A DNA stretch of 35,639 bases, taken from positions 1 to 35,639 of the forward strand of contig CAKOJC010000009.1 of assembly GCA_934088535.1 (NCBI GenBank). The letters run 5' to 3'. How positions within the stretch are numbered: position 1 is the stretch's first letter; each line of letters opens with the position of its first letter. Both the position numbers and the translations under genes were made by a program. The DNA is from an uncultured Bacilli bacterium (lineage in GTDB: Bacteria; Bacillota_I; Bacilli_A; RF39; UBA660). Under the pieces are notes generated by a model, which was not told where the DNA came from, ran no database searches, and saw nothing but the letters and a program-made list of their open reading frames with translations. Below are positions 32,436 through 35,639 of the stretch, piece by piece.

Positions 32436-33296
32436 CTAAATTGGATTAACATGTATAATAACTAAGTATATTTCATCTATCTCTTTAATAATTTCTTTTT
32501 CAAGTTTATTTGCTATATCATGACTATTAAAAGTACTCATATTACCATCCACGTATATAGTAAAACTTATTTGATACTTATATCCTACTGGAGTTGAATT
32601 AAAATGAATAACTTTCTTTATTTCTTTATGTCTATCTATTATTTCATATACTTCATTTCTTGTTTCCACTGATATAGATTTATCCATTAAAACATTATAA
32701 CTTTCTATATAAAGCTTTATAGATGTATATATAATCCATAAAGATATTATTATACCAACTACTCCATCTAAAAAATATACTCCATATATAGATAATATAC
32801 ATGACACTAAGTTTACACTAGTAATAATCATATCATTAAAATGATCTCTTGAGTTAGCCTTAACAAGTAAATTATTATATTTTTTATAAATTTTATTAGT
32901 ATACATATATAAACAAAATTTAATAATTATTGTAATCACACACACAACTATTAACCATATGGAAAAGTCATATGTTTTACCATTTATCAAAGACATAAAT
33001 GAATCTTTTAATATAAATAAAGCCATTAATATCATAGATATACTAATAAGCATTGAATATATATATTCAGCTTTACCATGTCCTAAATTATGATCATCAT
33101 CCCTAGGCTTACTAGATATCTTGTTACCTATATATGTCATAAGTGAAGAAAATATATCTCCTGCACTATTAAAAGCATCTGCAATCATTGCTTGACTGCC
33201 AGTTAAAAGTGCAACAATTCCTTTAATTATCATTAGAAGTATATTACCAAGTATTCCAAATATACTAGCTAACTTTGTACTTTTAAATCTATTCAT
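32436..33296 (-). CDS. CDF-family cation exporter, probably for manganese
   Basis: A 286-residue cation diffusion facilitator: six membrane helices and a cytosolic C-terminal domain (about 205-286). The transport-site residues are N43 and D47 in helix 2 (AFNSAGDIFSS) and D151 and D155 in helix 5 (SRDHFNDMI), i.e. N-D-D-D. Zinc CDFs normally have a His in this set, and His-free sets are typical of manganese exporters such as MntE/MneP, so Mn2+ is the likely substrate. DDDHNLGHGKAEY follows helix 2 as usual. Next gene is mntP, a second Mn exporter; upstream is the kinase, nine bases away. Confidence 0.9.
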   Translation of the reverse strand: MNRFKSTKLASIFGILGNILLMIIKGIVALLTGSQAMIADAFNSAGDIFSSLMTYIGNKISSKPRDDDHNLGHGKAEYIYSMLISISMILMALFILKDSFMSLINGKTYDFSIWLIVVCVITIIIKFCLYMYTNKIYKKYNNLLVKANSRDHFNDMIITSVNLVSCILSIYGVYFLDGVVGIIISLWIIYTSIKLYIESYNVLMDKSISVETRNEVYEIIDRHKEIKKVIHFNSTPVGYKYQISFTIYVDGNMSTFNSHDIANKLEKEIIKEIDEIYLVIIHVNPI

Positions 33297-33305
33297 AAAT
33301 CCTCT

Positions 33306-34508
33306 TTAATCAAAATATTTTATAGTAAATACAGTTCCAATTTTAGGAGTACTTTTAACACTTATACTTCCATTATCCTTTTCTATTATTGATTTAGATA
33401 AAGCAAGTCCTATTCCTACACTATCTTTACTAGTATTCTTTCCTTTATAAAATCTATCAAATATATATGGTAAATCTTCTTCACTTATACCAACACCATT
33501 ATCTCTAATAAGTATTCTAGAATAAACTTTATTCTTAGTATAATTTACTTCTACGAATCCATTTCCATCTATATGTTCAATAGAATTCTTTATTATATTT
33601 GAAAGTGCCTCAACTTCCCACATAAAATCACATTTTATAGTAGAACCTTTATCCCCAGATACTTTAATACTAACACCTTTTAATTCACTTAAAGCACTAA
33701 CTTTATTAATAGCTTCATCAACTATATCTTTAATTAATACTTCTTCTTTATTAAATTTTATTACATTCGCATCAAACTTAGAAAGTTTAAGAAGATTTTG
33801 TACTAAAAAATTAATATTTATTATTTCTCTTTTAATATTTATTAAGAACTTACGTCTAGTTTTAGAGTCCATCTCCTCATTATCAAGTATATTATCTATC
33901 ATAATAGTTATACTCGTAAGAGGAGTTTTTAATTGATGACTAATATCACTTAAAGAATCTTTAAGATTTAATTTATCTTTTAAAGAATTATCTGCTTCAC
34001 TTCTAAGCATTAAAGATGTTTTATATACTTCTTGTTTTAAAACTGATAACTCATCCTCTGTATAATCTTCTATGTCTATATCAAAGTTTCTTCTATTTAT
34101 TTTAGATATTAATTCTATTATTTTATTTATTTTTTTATTTCTTTTAGATTTATTAATAACAAAATACACATATAAAGTAATAATAATTATAAAAAGAATA
34201 CTAAGATCAATAAACAAATACATTTTAAATAGTTTATCATTTTCTATAACAGAACTGCTTTTATCATTAATACCATATTTATTAAGTAAATCATCTTCAC
34301 TTTCACTATTTAATATACCAACTAAATCACTTTCATTAACTTCAGGATATTTATTTATAACTTCGTTAATTAAAGAATTAATTTTATTATTATAATTTAT
34401 AGTATAAGTTTTATATTGGTAATTTAAAAGTAAACCAAAAAGAACTAATGAAAACACACTAGTTATAATTATAAAAATTAATGTTTTCTTGTTTACTTTA
34501 TTTTTCAT
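33306..34508 (-). CDS. Sensor histidine kinase
   Basis: 400 residues: membrane helix about 8-29, external domain of about 65 residues (30-95, helical, with a S-E-S-E-D-D acidic patch near 68-73), second helix about 97-118, HAMP-like linker, DHp domain with SDISHQLKTPLTSI (H191), and the catalytic domain with N-box NIIKNSIEH (N308), DNGVGI, FDRFYKG and GIGLAL. The start overlaps the regulator's stop by 11 bases. The organisation (short extracytoplasmic loop, OmpR-type partner, ABC permease upstream) resembles VncS. The acidic external patch could bind a cation, which would fit the two metal exporters downstream; that is inference. Confidence 0.94.
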   Translation of the reverse strand: MKNKVNKKTLIFIIITSVFSLVLFGLLLNYQYKTYTINYNNKINSLINEVINKYPEVNESDLVGILNSESEDDLLNKYGINDKSSSVIENDKLFKMYLFIDLSILFIIIITLYVYFVINKSKRNKKINKIIELISKINRRNFDIDIEDYTEDELSVLKQEVYKTSLMLRSEADNSLKDKLNLKDSLSDISHQLKTPLTSITIMIDNILDNEEMDSKTRRKFLINIKREIININFLVQNLLKLSKFDANVIKFNKEEVLIKDIVDEAINKVSALSELKGVSIKVSGDKGSTIKCDFMWEVEALSNIIKNSIEHIDGNGFVEVNYTKNKVYSRILIRDNGVGISEEDLPYIFDRFYKGKNTSKDSVGIGLALSKSIIEKDNGSISVKSTPKIGTVFTIKYFD

Positions 34509-35139
34509 CTATCCTGTATCCTATTCCTTTTAATGTAATTATTATATCTGTGTTAAGTTTTTCACGAATTCTTTTCATATAAACAGTAACAGTGTTATCA
34601 TTAACATCATTCCCAGTCCATTCCCATATACTTTCAATTATTTTATCACGAGTAACTACTTTATTAATATTACTAAATAAAAGTCCTAATATCTTAACTT
34701 CTAATGTTGTTAGATTAATTACTTCATTATTTTTATATACACACATTCTATTAAGGTCAAAAGTAATATCGCCAGAACTTATAGTCTTCTTATTAAGTAT
34801 TTTATTTATACGAGCTATTAATTCTCCAGTTCTAAATGGTTTAGTTAAATAATCACTTGCACCCATATCTAAAGCATTAACTATATCTTCTTCACTATCA
34901 CGAGCAGTTAAAAATATAACAGGTATTTCCATCTCTTTAATATAATCTTTATATAAATCAAAACCATTACCGTCAGGTAAAGTAACATCAAGTATTATTA
35001 AATCTACTTTATTATTTTCTAAATACTGAAGAGTGCTTTTAATATCAGAAACACTTACTAAATCTATCTTTTTAATCTTAAAAGAATATTCTAAACTCTC
35101 TCTTATATTTAAATTATCTTCTACAAGTAATATCTTCAT
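34498..35139 (-). CDS. OmpR-family response regulator
   Basis: 213 residues. Receiver domain with E8, D9, phospho-acceptor D51 (LIILDVTLPDGNG), T78 (FLTARD) and K100 (YLTKPF); then a winged-helix DNA-binding domain (about 125-210) with VINLTTLEVKILGLL, RDKIIESIWEW and TVTVYMKRIREKL. AGAGGT precedes the start; promoter at 35156-35164. It heads the apparent operon regulator-kinase-CDF-mntP. Closest known arrangement is VncR after an ABC permease gene. Confidence 0.95.
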   Translation of the reverse strand: MKILLVEDNLNIRESLEYSFKIKKIDLVSVSDIKSTLQYLENNKVDLIILDVTLPDGNGFDLYKDYIKEMEIPVIFLTARDSEEDIVNALDMGASDYLTKPFRTGELIARINKILNKKTISSGDITFDLNRMCVYKNNEVINLTTLEVKILGLLFSNINKVVTRDKIIESIWEWTGNDVNDNTVTVYMKRIREKLNTDIIITLKGIGYRIDEK

Positions 35140-35155
35140 AATTTACCTCTTATTC

Positions 35156-35164
35156 ATTATAGCA
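35156..35164 (-). promoter_or_regulatory. Extended -10 promoter of the regulator operon
   Basis: On the minus strand TGC followed by TATAAT (35161-35156). The upstream bases are the terminator of the permease gene, so there is no -35 box; the regulator may activate it. Confidence 0.7.
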
Positions 35165-35186
35165 CAAAAAAGGACCTAAGTCCTTA
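35165..35186 (-). terminator. Terminator of the permease gene, containing its stop codon
   Basis: On the minus strand AAGGAC (35185-35180) pairs with GTCCTT (35175-35170), loop TTAG, followed by TTTTT. The TAA stop is at 35186-35184. Confidence 0.85.
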
Positions 35187-35639
35187 AATGTTTTCATTAC
35201 GTATACTTTCTATAATATTTTGTTTATTTACTTTTCTAACAGAATAATTCATTATAAAGAATACAAGTACAAATACAGCAAGTATACTAATTATTATACC
35301 TTGATATGGAAGTTCAAAAGCAAATGTTGTACCACCTTGATTAAATGCCATATATATTAAGTATGAAAGAGCCACTCCAATAGGAATACCTATTAATAAT
35401 GATTTAGTACTATAAAATACACTCTCTAAATTAATAAGTTTATTAAATTCCTTATGAGTCATACCAATGCTCTTTAATATAGCAAATTCACCGCTTCTAA
35501 GACTAATATTAGTGTTTATAGTATTAAATATATTCGTAACACCAATTAATGCTATAACAGTAATAAATCCATATAAGAATATAGCTACTAAAGTATATAA
35601 ACCTTTAACACTTTTCATTTGTTTATCTAAGTTACTAAT
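35184..35639 (-). CDS. FtsX-type ABC permease, C-terminal part (5' end outside window)
   Basis: The minus-strand frame is open to the edge at 35639, so this is the last 151 codons of a longer gene; the ATG at 35618 is internal. Three membrane helices and the FtsX pattern: a helix, then SLRSGEFAILKSIGMTHKEFNKLINLES, two helices, and a C-terminal NKQNIIESIRNENI. Such permeases work with a separate ATPase in Vex- or Bce-type exporters, and in those systems they lie next to the two-component genes, as here. Its terminator overlaps the stop. Confidence 0.88.
   Translation of the reverse strand: MSNLDKQMKSVKGLYTLVAIFLYGFITVIALIGVTNIFNTINTNISLRSGEFAILKSIGMTHKEFNKLINLESVFYSTKSLLIGIPIGVALSYLIYMAFNQGGTTFAFELPYQGIIISILAVFVLVFFIMNYSVRKVNKQNIIESIRNENI

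Noticed and set aside
31860..33305. Manganese (yybP-ykoY) riboswitch before mntP or the CDF gene
   Set aside because: Only nine bases separate these genes from the previous ones; no room for the element.
1..35639. Mollicute genetic code (TGA as Trp)
   Set aside because: TGA ends clear genes at 520-522 and 21790-21792 and Trp is encoded by TGG; wall genes are also present.

Overview
The window is a strongly AT-rich bacterial chromosome segment. The content points to a low-GC Firmicute of the Bacilli branch: DnaB/DnaI-type primosome genes, T-box leaders in front of thrS and pheST, VncRS/BceRS-type signalling, a LiaF-like protein and a SpoIIM-like protein. It has wall-synthesis genes (murC, alr, a polysaccharide deacetylase, two NlpC/P60 proteins), so it is not a wall-less mollicute. 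TGA works as a stop (for example at 520-522 and 21790-21792), so the code is the standard bacterial one. I infer an uncultured gut-type Bacilli lineage (Erysipelotrichales/RF39-like), but the sequence alone does not prove this.

Layout. 1-4673: end of a dnaB-like gene, dnaI, an unknown membrane protein, then a threonine T-box controlling an unknown 154-residue protein plus thrS. 4719-8473: three unknown proteins around murC (minus strand). 8476-8650: a promoter and a probable structured RNA. 8710-10388: tRNA-Leu and a CAT-anticodon tRNA on the minus strand, a membrane-anchored polysaccharide deacetylase, and tRNA-Lys. 10464-11643: very small genes and a SpoIIM-like protein. 11671-14768: mnmA-alr, then ldh. 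14846-17406: a three-gene operon of unknown proteins, two of them probably distant paralogues. 17560-18327: an HTH protein. 18358-19375: about 1 kb with no gene, extremely AT-rich, containing isolated GC palindromes. 19376-20113: a ZIP-family metal transporter. 20217-20348: a tiny Arg/Ser/Asn/Ala-repeat protein. 20437-23113: two tandem NlpC/P60 hydrolases. 23166-23245: a compact three-way-junction RNA with its own promoter. 23286-27036 (minus): pheST with a phenylalanine T-box. 27038-35639 (minus): a MacB-like ABC transporter, a LiaG/LiaF-like pair, an apparent operon of response regulator, histidine kinase, CDF exporter and MntP, and the end of an FtsX-type permease.

Themes. The genome is compact: several terminators contain the stop codon of the gene they close, and the next promoter (often an extended TGn -10) begins within a few bases. 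Envelope maintenance and stress genes and metal efflux genes dominate the right half. The response regulator-kinase-CDF-MntP linkage suggests that a two-component system drives manganese export. The strongest candidates for undescribed biology are the repeat microprotein at 20217, the two orphan structured RNAs (8511 and 23166), and the gene-free stretch at 18358-19375. I saw no CRISPR array, insertion sequence, integrase or rRNA.
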